A program made the translations under genes and the position numbers. From assembly GCA_002721275.1 (NCBI GenBank), contig PBJZ01000002.1, positions 24,529 through 69,762 of the forward strand: a stretch of 45,234 nt of DNA, written 5' to 3'. Each line of letters begins with the position of its first letter. Position 1 is the first letter of the stretch. This DNA is from Flavobacteriaceae bacterium (GTDB lineage Bacteria; Bacteroidota; Bacteroidia; Flavobacteriales; Flavobacteriaceae). Of the stretch, positions 6,870 through 15,222 are shown piece after piece. The notes under the pieces are model-generated. The model did not search any database. It was given only the letters and a program-made list of their open reading frames with translations, and had not been told where the DNA came from.

Positions 6870-7982
6870 ATGAAAGAAGATTTTTATGACATATTAGGAA
6901 TTTCCAAAGGTGCTTCAGCCGATGAGATAAAAAAAGCTTACAGAAAGACGGCCATTAAGTACCATCCTGACAAAAATCCGGGAGATAAAGATGCAGAAGC
7001 AAATTTTAAAAAGGCCGCTGAAGCATATGAAATCCTTGGTAATCCTCAAAATAAATCAAAATACGATCAATATGGACATGCCGCATTTGAAAATGGTGGT
7101 TTTGGATCTGGATCTGGAATGAACATGGACGATATATTTAGCCAGTTCGGTGATATTTTTGGTGGAGCATTTGGTGGTTTTGGTGGAGGTGGATTTGGGC
7201 AACAGAGATCTACTCAAAGAAGAGGCAGTAATTTAAGAATAAAGGTTTCTCTCTCATTGGAAGAAATATTATCAGGAGTCGACAAAAAAGTCAAGGTTAA
7301 AAGAAAAGTACAAGCGCCTGGTATAGAATATTCTAATTGCGCTAACTGTAATGGTACAGGTCAAGTTACCAGAATAACAAATACCATATTGGGTAGAATG
7401 CAAGCCTCATCTCCATGTAACACCTGTGCGGGCTCAGGACAAACTATTTCAAACAGACCGCCTGGATCCGACTCACAAGGTATGATTCAAGAGGAAGAAA
7501 CAGTATCAATACAAATTCCTGCTGGAGTTGAAGAAGGAATGCAATTGAAGGTTACAGGCAAAGGAAATGCTGCTTTATCAAATGGAGTTTCAGGGGATTT
7601 ATTGGTACTAATTAGTGAACGCCCACATGAAAATTTTATCAGGGAGGGCCAGCATCTCCATTTAGATGTTTATGTCAGTATATCTGAGGCAGTATTAGGG
7701 ATATCAAAAGACATACAACTTTTAAATGGTAAAGTAAGGATTAAGTTGGACTCAGGAATTCAGTCTGGTAAAACATTGAGATTGAGAGGAAAAGGTCTTC
7801 CCGACATTAATGGATACTCAACAGGTGACCTTTTAGTCCATATTAATGTTTGGACACCCAAAGTACTTAGTAGAGAACAAAAAAAATTTTTTCAAAGTAT
7901 GATTGATGACGATAATTTTGAGCCAAAACCAGATAAGTCAGATAAATCTTTTTTTGAAAAGGTGAAAGATATGTTTTCATAG
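6870..7982 (+). CDS. dnaJ: Chaperone DnaJ with reduced zinc domain
   Basis: Hsp40 co-chaperone stimulating DnaK ATPase. The J-domain at 1-70 has HPD at 32-34, and the Gly/Phe region spans about 75-112. The client-binding beta domains follow. The central zinc domain keeps only two of the four CxxCxGxG motifs, CANCNGTG (157-164) and CNTCAGSG (183-190). Where the first would be there is KVKRKVQAPGIEYSNC, and where the fourth would be there is RPPGSDSQG. In E. coli terms zinc site I (motifs 1 and 4) is gone and site II (motifs 2 and 3) remains. I believe this is a Flavobacteriia trait rather than damage, because the frame is clean and the 370-aa length normal. Confidence 0.95.
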   Translation: MKEDFYDILGISKGASADEIKKAYRKTAIKYHPDKNPGDKDAEANFKKAAEAYEILGNPQNKSKYDQYGHAAFENGGFGSGSGMNMDDIFSQFGDIFGGAFGGFGGGGFGQQRSTQRRGSNLRIKVSLSLEEILSGVDKKVKVKRKVQAPGIEYSNCANCNGTGQVTRITNTILGRMQASSPCNTCAGSGQTISNRPPGSDSQGMIQEEETVSIQIPAGVEEGMQLKVTGKGNAALSNGVSGDLLVLISERPHENFIREGQHLHLDVYVSISEAVLGISKDIQLLNGKVRIKLDSGIQSGKTLRLRGKGLPDINGYSTGDLLVHINVWTPKVLSREQKKFFQSMIDDDNFEPKPDKSDKSFFEKVKDMFS

Positions 7983-8033
7983 ATTTTCAAATCATTATAC
8001 TTTCATAAATTTTTTTAAAATTATCTTGAGTTT

Positions 8034-8041
8034 TAGTTTTG
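8034..8041 (+). promoter_or_regulatory. Candidate -7 promoter element for the mscS operon
   Basis: TAGTTTTG matches the Bacteroidota TAnnTTTG consensus and ends 17 bases before the mscS ATG, a spacing like that of the DUF2795-secA promoter in this window. No clear TTTG -33 box is seen. The 76-base gap 7983-8058 shows no terminator after dnaJ. Confidence 0.3.
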
Positions 8042-8058
8042 TTTTTGTATAATAGTCT

Positions 8059-8901
8059 ATGTTTTTGATTCAAAACCCATTTAAAAAATTTTTAAGCAAG
8101 GAAATCTCCATAGGTGATTCAATAATTCTAAACCCTAAAGCAATACTAATTATTTTATTAGCTTTTTTCATTACATGGCTTTTTTTAAAGACAGTAAAAA
8201 AAATTGTTTACAAAGCGTTATCTGAGGATGCTAAAATCAAATTTGAGAGTATTTTTTCTTTTTTTAACTATTTTGTATACGTAGTCGTTGCACTAATAAC
8301 AATTAATACTATAGGGATCGATTTAACCGGTTTTTTAGCTGCATCTGCTGCACTTCTTGTTGGAGTAGGTTTAGCTCTTCAAACTTTTATTCAAGATATT
8401 ATTTCTGGGGTTTTTATTATTGCTGATCAGACAGTTCATGTTGGAGATATAATACAAATTGATGGACAGATTGGAAAAGTAGAGAATATTAAGCTGAGAA
8501 CTACACGAGCAGTTACAAGAGATAATAAGGTGTTAATCATTCCGAACCATATGTTTTTGACAAAAATTTTATATAATTGGACTGAAAACGGGTCCTTGAT
8601 TCGAGAATCAGTTTCTTTTGGAGTTTCATATGATACAAATGTAAATATGTTAAAAGATAAATTAATTGAAATAGCTCTTGAGCACCCTCTGATTCATAAA
8701 GATAAAAGGCCTTTTGTTTTATTTGATGATTTTGGTAAAAGTTCTCTAAATTTTACTTTGGTTTTTTCCATGTCAAATAGCTTTAATCTTCATAAAGTTA
8801 AAAGTGATTTAAGATTTTCAATGAACAAATTTTTTAAAGAAAATGGTATTGAAATTCCATTTCCTCAAAGAACAGTTAAACTAATTAATACAAACACTTA
8901 A
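8059..8901 (+). CDS. MscS-family mechanosensitive channel
   Basis: Inner-membrane channel opening on osmotic downshock. Two or three helices precede the pore helix TM3, visible as the Ala/Gly-rich LAASAALLVGVGLALQTFIQDIISG. The MscS beta domain follows (TVHVGDIIQIDGQIGKVENIKLRTT), with the family motif VLIIPNHMF. At 280 aa it is the short MscS type. The C-terminal alpha-beta part closes with GIEIPFPQRTV, as in E. coli-type MscS. It is the first gene of a run mscS, response regulator, M28 peptidase, MATE, PAP2 with gaps under 30 bases. Confidence 0.92.
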   Translation: MFLIQNPFKKFLSKEISIGDSIILNPKAILIILLAFFITWLFLKTVKKIVYKALSEDAKIKFESIFSFFNYFVYVVVALITINTIGIDLTGFLAASAALLVGVGLALQTFIQDIISGVFIIADQTVHVGDIIQIDGQIGKVENIKLRTTRAVTRDNKVLIIPNHMFLTKILYNWTENGSLIRESVSFGVSYDTNVNMLKDKLIEIALEHPLIHKDKRPFVLFDDFGKSSLNFTLVFSMSNSFNLHKVKSDLRFSMNKFFKENGIEIPFPQRTVKLINTNT

Positions 8902-8909
8902 TTTAAATA

Positions 8910-10073
8910 ATGGCTAAAATATTAATTATTGAGGATGAAGAACCTATCAGAAGGGTTCTTGTAAGAATTTTAACTGAAGAAGACTCGTTATTTGAGGTCG
9001 ACGAGGCCATTGACGGAAAAGATGGATTAAAAATGCTAAGCAACAACAATTATGATCTTGTTTTATGTGATATCAAAATGCCTAAATTAGATGGTATAGA
9101 AGTCCTTGAAAAAGTAAAAATCTCAAAAAAAACACTTCCATTCATAATGCTTACAGGTCATGGAAATGTTTCAACTGCAGTTGAGGCAATGAAGCTTGGT
9201 GCCTATGATTTTATATCAAAACCACCAGATCTAAATAGACTACTTAACTCAGTTAGACATGCATTGGAAAGGAAAAGTCTGGTTAATGAAAATATTATTT
9301 TAAAAAAGAAGGTTGAAAAGAAATATGAGATGGTTGGAAACTCAGTTGCAATAAGAAAGATTCATGAGCTTATTGATAAAGTTTCTCCAACAGACGCTCG
9401 TGTTCTAATTACAGGCGATAATGGTACTGGAAAGGAATTAGTAGCTCATAATATCCATGAGAAAAGTAAAAGGTCGAATGCCCCTTTTATTGAGGTTAAT
9501 TGTGCTGCGATACCATCTGAACTAATTGAAAGTGAGTTATTCGGTCATATTAAAGGGTCCTTTACCTCAGCAATAAAGGATAGAGCCGGAAAATTTGAGT
9601 CAGCAAACAAAGGAACATTATTTTTAGATGAAGTTGCTGATATGAGTTTAGCAGCTCAAGCTAAGGTATTAAGAGCTCTTGAGGAAAATAAAATTCAACG
9701 TGTAGGCGGAAATAAGGATATAAGTGTTGATGTAAGAGTCATTGCTGCCACAAACAAAAATTTAAATGAAGAAATTGAAGATGGGAATTTCAGAGAAGAT
9801 TTATTTCATAGGTTAGCAGTTATACTTATTGATGTTCCCCCTTTAAAAGATAGGAAAGATGATATAGGTTTATTAGTTGATCATTTTGTCAATTTAATAT
9901 CATCAGATCAAGGTCTAGAGAAAAAAACCTTTGATTCAAAAGCAATCGATTCCCTTAAAAATTATCCTTGGTCAGGAAATATTCGTGAATTAAGAAATGT
10001 TGTTGAGAGACTTTTGATTCTAGGGAATAATCCAATAACTAGGGATAATATAACTAAGTTTGCTAAAAAGTAA
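8910..10073 (+). CDS. NtrC-family response regulator lacking a DNA-binding domain
   Basis: The receiver domain (1-120) has the phospho-acceptor D54 in LVLCDIKMPKLDG, T82 and K104. The AAA+ sigma-54 activator-type domain (about 140-370) has Walker A GDNGTGKE (169-176) and Walker B LFLDEV (237-242). The sigma-54-contacting loop, normally GAFTGA, reads GSFTSA (216-221). The protein stops at 387 aa with NPITRDNITKFAKK, so the usual Fis-type helix-turn-helix is absent. I recall close relatives of this size in Flavobacteriia with GAFTSA, so the architecture looks like a family trait. It could activate sigma-54 promoters without specific enhancer binding, or act through partners. No sensor kinase gene is adjacent. 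Confidence 0.88.
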   Translation: MAKILIIEDEEPIRRVLVRILTEEDSLFEVDEAIDGKDGLKMLSNNNYDLVLCDIKMPKLDGIEVLEKVKISKKTLPFIMLTGHGNVSTAVEAMKLGAYDFISKPPDLNRLLNSVRHALERKSLVNENIILKKKVEKKYEMVGNSVAIRKIHELIDKVSPTDARVLITGDNGTGKELVAHNIHEKSKRSNAPFIEVNCAAIPSELIESELFGHIKGSFTSAIKDRAGKFESANKGTLFLDEVADMSLAAQAKVLRALEENKIQRVGGNKDISVDVRVIAATNKNLNEEIEDGNFREDLFHRLAVILIDVPPLKDRKDDIGLLVDHFVNLISSDQGLEKKTFDSKAIDSLKNYPWSGNIRELRNVVERLLILGNNPITRDNITKFAKK

Positions 10074-10080
10074 TTTAAAC

Positions 10081-11457
10081 ATGCTTCGTTATTTTTTTAT
10101 TTTATTTTTTTTTCAATGTTATCTATTTACACAGGAAAATAACGAGATTGAATTAAAAATTAGGGACTTTTATAATTACTCGCTTACTAACGGAAGTAGT
10201 TACAACAGACTTGAATATCTTTCGAATGACATTGGTAGTAGATTGTCTGGATCACTAGGAGCAGAAAGAGCAGTTCAATGGGTGAAAAAGGAGTTAGAAA
10301 ACCTCAACTTAGATGAGGTTTGGTTAGAACCAGTTATGGTTCCAAAATGGGTCAGGGGGAGTTTTGAATATGCAAGTATTGAGAGTTCCACAGGTAATTC
10401 AATAAACGTACCAGTTTGTGCTTTAGGGGGGTCTATTTCTACTCCAAGTAAAGGAATAAGAGCCCAAGTAATTGAGGTAAAATCATTCGAAGAATTGAAA
10501 AATTATGGAAAAAATAAAGTTCAAGGAAAAATTGTTTTTTTTAATAAGTCTATGGATCCAAAACGAATAAATACTTTTTTAGCTTACAGAGATCTAGTTA
10601 ACATAAGAATAAATGCTGCAACTGAAGCAATAAAATATGGTGCAAAAGCAGTAGTTATACGTTCTTTAAATCTGTCTAATGATGATTTCCCACATACAGG
10701 CTCAATGAGTTATGGAAAAACTAAGTTAAGAGAAAGGATTCCCTCTTTAGCTATAAGTACAAATGGTGCTAATCTACTAAGCTCAATGGTAAACTTAGAT
10801 CCAAATTTAAATTTTTTTATTAAGCAAAATTGTAAAAATTACCCGGATGTCTTGTCTCATAATGTCATAGGTGAAATAAAAGGCCATGCATATCCCAAAA
10901 AAATAATACTTATTGGTGCTCATCTAGATTCTTGGGATCTAGGTGATGGATCCCATGATAACGGTGCTGGTGTTGTTCAGTCCCTGGAAGTTTTAAGTAA
11001 TTTTATCTCACTAGATTATAAACCTCGTCACACCATTCGGGTTGTTTTATTTATGAATGAAGAAAATGGTTTGAGAGGAGCAAAAAAATATCTAGCAAAT
11101 TCAATTAAAAATAATGAGGATCATTTATTTGCACTAGAATCAGATTCAGGAGGTTTTTCTCCGAGAGGTTTTTCTTTTGATTCTTCAGAGATAGAATTTA
11201 ATAAGATTAATAAGTGGAGTAGCTATTTAAAACCCTTTTTCACTGATAATTTTTTTGTTGGTAGCGTAGGTGCAGATATTAATTTTCTAAAACCACTTGG
11301 AACAGTCTTATCAAGTTTATCAACCGACTCACAAAAATATTTTCAATTTCATCACTCAGCAAAAGATGTATTTAAAAATGTAAATAGAAGAGAACTTGAA
11401 TTAGGTGCAGCAGCAATGACTAGTTTAATATATCTGGTAGATACTTTTGGTTTATAA
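10081..11457 (+). CDS. Secreted M28-family metallopeptidase (carboxypeptidase Q-like)
   Basis: Exported zinc aminopeptidase/carboxypeptidase. The start is moved from the ORF-track TTG to the ATG at 10081, giving an N-terminal signal MLRYFFILFFFQCYLFTQE and avoiding overlap with the regulator gene. A PA-like insert domain occupies about 100-240. Metal ligands are then visible in IGAHLDSWDLGDGSHDNGAG (H281, D293), FMNEENGLRGAKKY (E327, E328), ALESDSGG (D355) and a late FHHSAKDVF. The HLDSWD...D pattern resembles plasma glutamate carboxypeptidase (CPQ). It probably acts in the periplasm on peptides. At 458 aa it is the usual size. It lies seven bases after the regulator. Confidence 0.88.
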   Translation: MLRYFFILFFFQCYLFTQENNEIELKIRDFYNYSLTNGSSYNRLEYLSNDIGSRLSGSLGAERAVQWVKKELENLNLDEVWLEPVMVPKWVRGSFEYASIESSTGNSINVPVCALGGSISTPSKGIRAQVIEVKSFEELKNYGKNKVQGKIVFFNKSMDPKRINTFLAYRDLVNIRINAATEAIKYGAKAVVIRSLNLSNDDFPHTGSMSYGKTKLRERIPSLAISTNGANLLSSMVNLDPNLNFFIKQNCKNYPDVLSHNVIGEIKGHAYPKKIILIGAHLDSWDLGDGSHDNGAGVVQSLEVLSNFISLDYKPRHTIRVVLFMNEENGLRGAKKYLANSIKNNEDHLFALESDSGGFSPRGFSFDSSEIEFNKINKWSSYLKPFFTDNFFVGSVGADINFLKPLGTVLSSLSTDSQKYFQFHHSAKDVFKNVNRRELELGAAAMTSLIYLVDTFGL

Positions 11458-11483
11458 AGTATAAATTTGCCAAAAATATGTAA

Positions 11484-12866
11484 ATGATATTATCTTCTTA
11501 CACAAAGGAATTCACCTACAATATAAAACTTGCTATACCTGTTATTACAGCACTTCTTGGACATACCTTTATTCAATTAGCAGATAACATAATGGTTGGG
11601 CAGCTTGGAACGGCTTCATTAGCTGCTATTTCTTTGGGTAACAGTTTTTTTTGGGTTGCTATGGCAATAGGTATTGGATTTTCTACCGCAATAACCCCGT
11701 TAATTGCCGAAACTGATGGGGAGAAAAATATACATAAAGGAAGAGAGGTATTTATTCATGGTCTTTATTCGTGTTTTTTTTTAGGTTTTATTTTATTTAT
11801 TTGTCTATTTGTTACTCAACCTCTTTTATATAAAATGGGTCAACCTGCCGCAGTTGTTGGAATGGCATATGACTATTTATTTTGGGTGGCAGTTTCACTA
11901 CTTCCACTATTGATTTTTCAATCATTAAAACAATTTTCTGATGGACTTTCATACACTAAGCCCTCAATGTATGCTAGTTTATTGGCTAATTTGATAAACC
12001 TTATTTTAAATTATGTGTTGATCTTTGGAAATTGGGGGGCACCAGAAATGGGAATTGAAGGTGCAGCAATAGGAACTATGATTTCTAGATTTCTCGCATT
12101 GATATTTATGGTTATCTATTTATTAATTGACCCCAAATTTACACCTTATTTAAAAGGCTTAAGTTTTAGTAAAGTTGAAATGATATTATTTAAAAAAATG
12201 TTTAAAATTGGTTTACCAAGTGCCGCGATTATGTTTTTTGAAATTACATTTTTTACATGTTGCATATGGATGTCTGGATTACTTGGGAAAAATCCACAAG
12301 CAGCTAATCAAATCGCATTAAACCTTTCTACAATTACATATATGTTTGCTATGGGATTGAGTGTTGTGGCAATGATTAGAGTTGGAAATCAAAAGGGGAA
12401 AAGGGATTTTATTGAATTACGGAGAGTTGCTATATCAGTTTTTTTATTGATTTTTATGTTTGATATTTTATTCTGTTTCATATTTATTTTTTTTCATCAA
12501 GACCTTCCATGGATTTATCTTGATTCAAAAAATATAATTGATTCTTCTGATGTTTTTAGTGTTGTGAAATTATCTTCAAATCTATTATTGATTTCAGCTT
12601 TTTTTCAAATTTCTGATGGTATACAATCGGTCGTAATTGGTGCATTAAGAGGGCTTCAAGATGTAAACTTACCAGCACTTATTACATTCATTTCATATGG
12701 TCTAATTGGATTTCCTATCTCTTATTCATTTGGAATTAAATTTGAATATGGGGTAGTGGGTATTTGGATTGGCTTACTTGTTGGATTAACCTTTTCTTCT
12801 ATTTTCTTATTGATGAGATTTCAATACCTTACAAAAAAATTAATCAATAATAATTTATTTGTTTGA
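11484..12866 (+). CDS. MATE-family multidrug/cation antiporter (NorM-like)
   Basis: Inner-membrane exporter of the MATE family with about 12 hydrophobic segments over 460 residues. The N-terminal half has LADNIMVGQLGTASLAAISLGNS, the typical first-repeat signature, and the second repeat contains PQAANQIALNLSTITYMFAMGLS. The substrate cannot be told from sequence. The central GxEGAAIGTMISR motif is also family-typical. The stop TGA overlaps the ATG of the PAP2 gene (TGATG), so the two are likely translationally coupled. Confidence 0.92.
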   Translation: MILSSYTKEFTYNIKLAIPVITALLGHTFIQLADNIMVGQLGTASLAAISLGNSFFWVAMAIGIGFSTAITPLIAETDGEKNIHKGREVFIHGLYSCFFLGFILFICLFVTQPLLYKMGQPAAVVGMAYDYLFWVAVSLLPLLIFQSLKQFSDGLSYTKPSMYASLLANLINLILNYVLIFGNWGAPEMGIEGAAIGTMISRFLALIFMVIYLLIDPKFTPYLKGLSFSKVEMILFKKMFKIGLPSAAIMFFEITFFTCCIWMSGLLGKNPQAANQIALNLSTITYMFAMGLSVVAMIRVGNQKGKRDFIELRRVAISVFLLIFMFDILFCFIFIFFHQDLPWIYLDSKNIIDSSDVFSVVKLSSNLLLISAFFQISDGIQSVVIGALRGLQDVNLPALITFISYGLIGFPISYSFGIKFEYGVVGIWIGLLVGLTFSSIFLLMRFQYLTKKLINNNLFV

Positions 12867-13429
12867 TGATTGAAAATTTAATTGAATTAGATAGAGAAAT
12901 ATTCATTTATCTGAACTCTTTGGGTAAGCGTGAATATGATTTTTTTTGGTTAGTAATGACAAATAAAATTTTAAATTTTACTATCTATTTTATTTTTTCA
13001 ATCATTTACTTATCCAAAACAAATCTAAAACGATTTTCTTTGCTTGTATTTACAATATTATTAATGATATTATTAACTGATCAGACAACAAATTTTTTTA
13101 AATATAGTTTCTCAAGACTTCGCCCATGTCATGAGGAGGATTTAATAGGTATAATTAGATTATTAAAGTCAAGCTGTGGTGGGCTTTATGGATATTTTTC
13201 AGCTCATGCATCAAATTCCTTTGCCTTAGCCTCTTTTTTTTCTATGTTATATATAAAGAACGGAATAAAAATCCCTATTTTTTTAATTTCTGTTGCGGTC
13301 TTAGTGTCTTACAGTCGAATTTATATCGGCGTTCATTATCCATTTGATGTTATCTCTGGTGCTTTTTTTGGGATATTGTCAGGATATTCCTTTTATTTAT
13401 TTTCAAAAAAATATCTGAAAGTTTTTTAA
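12866..13429 (+). CDS. PAP2-family membrane phosphatase
   Basis: Membrane acid phosphatase, 187 aa, with the three-part PAP2 signature: KYSFSRLRP (KxxxxxxRP), FSAHASNS (SxHxx) and SRIYIGVHYPFDV (SRxxxxxHxxxD). Likely substrates are undecaprenyl or phosphatidyl phosphates. Lipid recycling or lipid A dephosphorylation are both possible. I use the ATG at 12866 rather than the TTG one codon earlier, because it overlaps the MATE stop. It converges on msrA, with the two stop codons sharing TTAA at 13426-13429. Confidence 0.88.
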   Translation: MIENLIELDREIFIYLNSLGKREYDFFWLVMTNKILNFTIYFIFSIIYLSKTNLKRFSLLVFTILLMILLTDQTTNFFKYSFSRLRPCHEEDLIGIIRLLKSSCGGLYGYFSAHASNSFALASFFSMLYIKNGIKIPIFLISVAVLVSYSRIYIGVHYPFDVISGAFFGILSGYSFYLFSKKYLKVF

Positions 13430-14085
13430 TGAGTTTCTTTCAAAATATTTTTGAACTTAGATTTGAATTTGTTTAATCTGGGTACCGATATATTTCTCAC
13501 GTAAGGGTTATTTGGGTTTAGTTTTTCATAATCTTGATGATAATCTTCTGCATAGTAAAATTTTTTAATTTTTCTCACTTCTGTAGCTATTGGTTTTTGA
13601 TAAGTTTTATTTTTCGTTAATGAATCAATCTTTTTATTAATTATTTCTTGCTCTTCCTTATTTGTGAAAAATGCTATAGATCTGTATTGACTTCCAACAT
13701 CAGGCCCTTGTCTATTAATAGAAGTAGGATCATGTGATCCAAAAAATACATTAACAAGGGTTTTAAATGATACTTTTAAAGGATCATAAATTACTTCAAC
13801 AGATTCGGCATGTCCAGTTTGACCTGTTCCGATACTATTGTAAGTTGGGTTATTTGTGTTTCCACCAGCATAGCCTGAAAAAACTTCTTCAACACCATAA
13901 ACACTCTCGTAAATGGCTTCAACACACCAAAAACAACCTGAAGCAAAGTATGCTTTTTCTTTATTTAAATAACTAATTTTCTTTGGTGGTGAATTTTTAA
14001 ATTCATTTTTAATAATACCCTGATTTCCCTGGCATGAGCTTGATAACAAAAAACTAAATATTAAAAAAATTTTCTTTTTTATCAT
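13426..14085 (-). CDS. msrA: Peptide-methionine (S)-S-oxide reductase MsrA, exported
   Basis: Repairs oxidised methionine in proteins. The catalytic motif GCFWCVE has C51 as the nucleophile. Further family stretches are GVEEVFSGYAGG, TGQTGHAESVEVIYDP, FFGSHDPTSINRQGPDVGSQYRS and AEDYHQDY. At 219 aa it exceeds a cytosolic MsrA because of an N-terminal signal (KKKIFLIFSFLLSSSC). C18 after SSS is a plausible though imperfect lipobox, so it may be a periplasm-facing lipoprotein. There is no fused MsrB domain. It is last in a three-gene minus-strand unit after the hydroxylase and glycosyltransferase genes. Confidence 0.93.
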   Translation of the reverse strand: MIKKKIFLIFSFLLSSSCQGNQGIIKNEFKNSPPKKISYLNKEKAYFASGCFWCVEAIYESVYGVEEVFSGYAGGNTNNPTYNSIGTGQTGHAESVEVIYDPLKVSFKTLVNVFFGSHDPTSINRQGPDVGSQYRSIAFFTNKEEQEIINKKIDSLTKNKTYQKPIATEVRKIKKFYYAEDYHQDYEKLNPNNPYVRNISVPRLNKFKSKFKNILKETH

Positions 14086-14094
14086 GACATTTAC

Positions 14095-15222
14095 TTATTC
14101 TATAAAATTAATAATCTCTTTTGAATATTTATTCCAAGTGTAATATTTAATTGAGGATCCTATATTTTTTATAAAAAACTTTTTTTCATTTGAATTCAAC
14201 ATTTTATCGATTTTAATTGATATATCAACAGGGTTTTGAGAGCATATCATTCCGGTTTTATCTTTTTCTATAGGTGTTTTCAACCCTAAAAGATTAGATG
14301 CTAAAACTGGCGTTCTGTAATGATATGCTAACGGAATAACACCACTTTGAGTTGCAGATTTGTATGTTAATGATATCATGTCAGCAGATGAAAAACATAG
14401 TTGCGTTAACTCCTCATTTGCAAATTTCGGTATTATATAAATTCTATTTTCTAATTTTAATTTAGCAATTAATTTTTTGTATTTGTTAATTGGTTCATAA
14501 AATTCCCCAACTATGGCAAGTTTTACATTTGACCTATTTAGAGGAGGTTCGTCAAAAGATTTAATTAATAAATCTAAACCTTTATATGATCTAATTAATC
14601 CGTAAAATAAAACAATTGGACTCTTAATATCCCAATCTAATTTTTTTCTTGAATCTGATTTTGGCAATTTTTTTGGTAGACTTTTACTTATAGGATGAAA
14701 ACCCGAAAAAACCGGAAATTTATTATCCTTTTTTAACTCTGATGCGACATTGCTTGACAATGTTAGAAATTTATTTATTTTTTTTGAAAAAAGTTTATTT
14801 AAAATTTTATCAAAAGATTTTGGTTCATGTGGAATCCAATTATCAACTAATGCTACCAATTTAATTTTATTATTTAATCGGATCATTAAATTGTAATAAC
14901 AAATTGATAAAAAAGGAGTATAATATCTAAATATAACCACTTTTGGATTTGTATTATTTATTTTTTTTGAAACTAGAAACCAATTTATTGGATTGTAACT
15001 ATGGATAAATCTATTTATGTTTAGTGATTCTGGTTTGGATTTATTCTTAATATATTGATCCTTACCCGGAAACAAAAAATTTGGATAAAGTTTTTTGAAA
15101 GTGTAGAGTTTTACTTTTTTCCCAGAATTTATTAGACTTTGTGCTAATTCATTTTGAGTCTCTGCGATCCCTCCTCTGTATGGGTATGAGGGTCCAATTA
15201 ATATGTAATCAACTTGTTCCAT
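14095..15222 (-). CDS. GT4-like glycosyltransferase
   Basis: A GT-B fold glycosyltransferase of 375 aa. The N-terminal acceptor domain starts DYILIGPSYPYRGGIAETQNELAQSL, the glycine-rich loop typical of GT4 enzymes. The donor domain carries VLFYGLIRSYKGLDLLIKSF and a C-terminal SATQSGVIPLAYHYRTPVLAS, which corresponds to the E/SxxG-P nucleotide-sugar motif although the classical EX7E glutamates are not evident. The product is unknown; a lipid or cell-surface glycan is likely. Its ATG lies 14 bases inside the end of the upstream hydroxylase gene, so the two are probably coupled and may modify the same lipid. Confidence 0.8.
   Translation of the reverse strand: MEQVDYILIGPSYPYRGGIAETQNELAQSLINSGKKVKLYTFKKLYPNFLFPGKDQYIKNKSKPESLNINRFIHSYNPINWFLVSKKINNTNPKVVIFRYYTPFLSICYYNLMIRLNNKIKLVALVDNWIPHEPKSFDKILNKLFSKKINKFLTLSSNVASELKKDNKFPVFSGFHPISKSLPKKLPKSDSRKKLDWDIKSPIVLFYGLIRSYKGLDLLIKSFDEPPLNRSNVKLAIVGEFYEPINKYKKLIAKLKLENRIYIIPKFANEELTQLCFSSADMISLTYKSATQSGVIPLAYHYRTPVLASNLLGLKTPIEKDKTGMICSQNPVDISIKIDKMLNSNEKKFFIKNIGSSIKYYTWNKYSKEIINFIE

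Noticed and set aside
6870-7982. DnaJ frameshift or deletion explaining the missing zinc motifs
   Set aside because: The frame is continuous, flanking domains align at normal spacing, and replacement sequences look native to this lineage.
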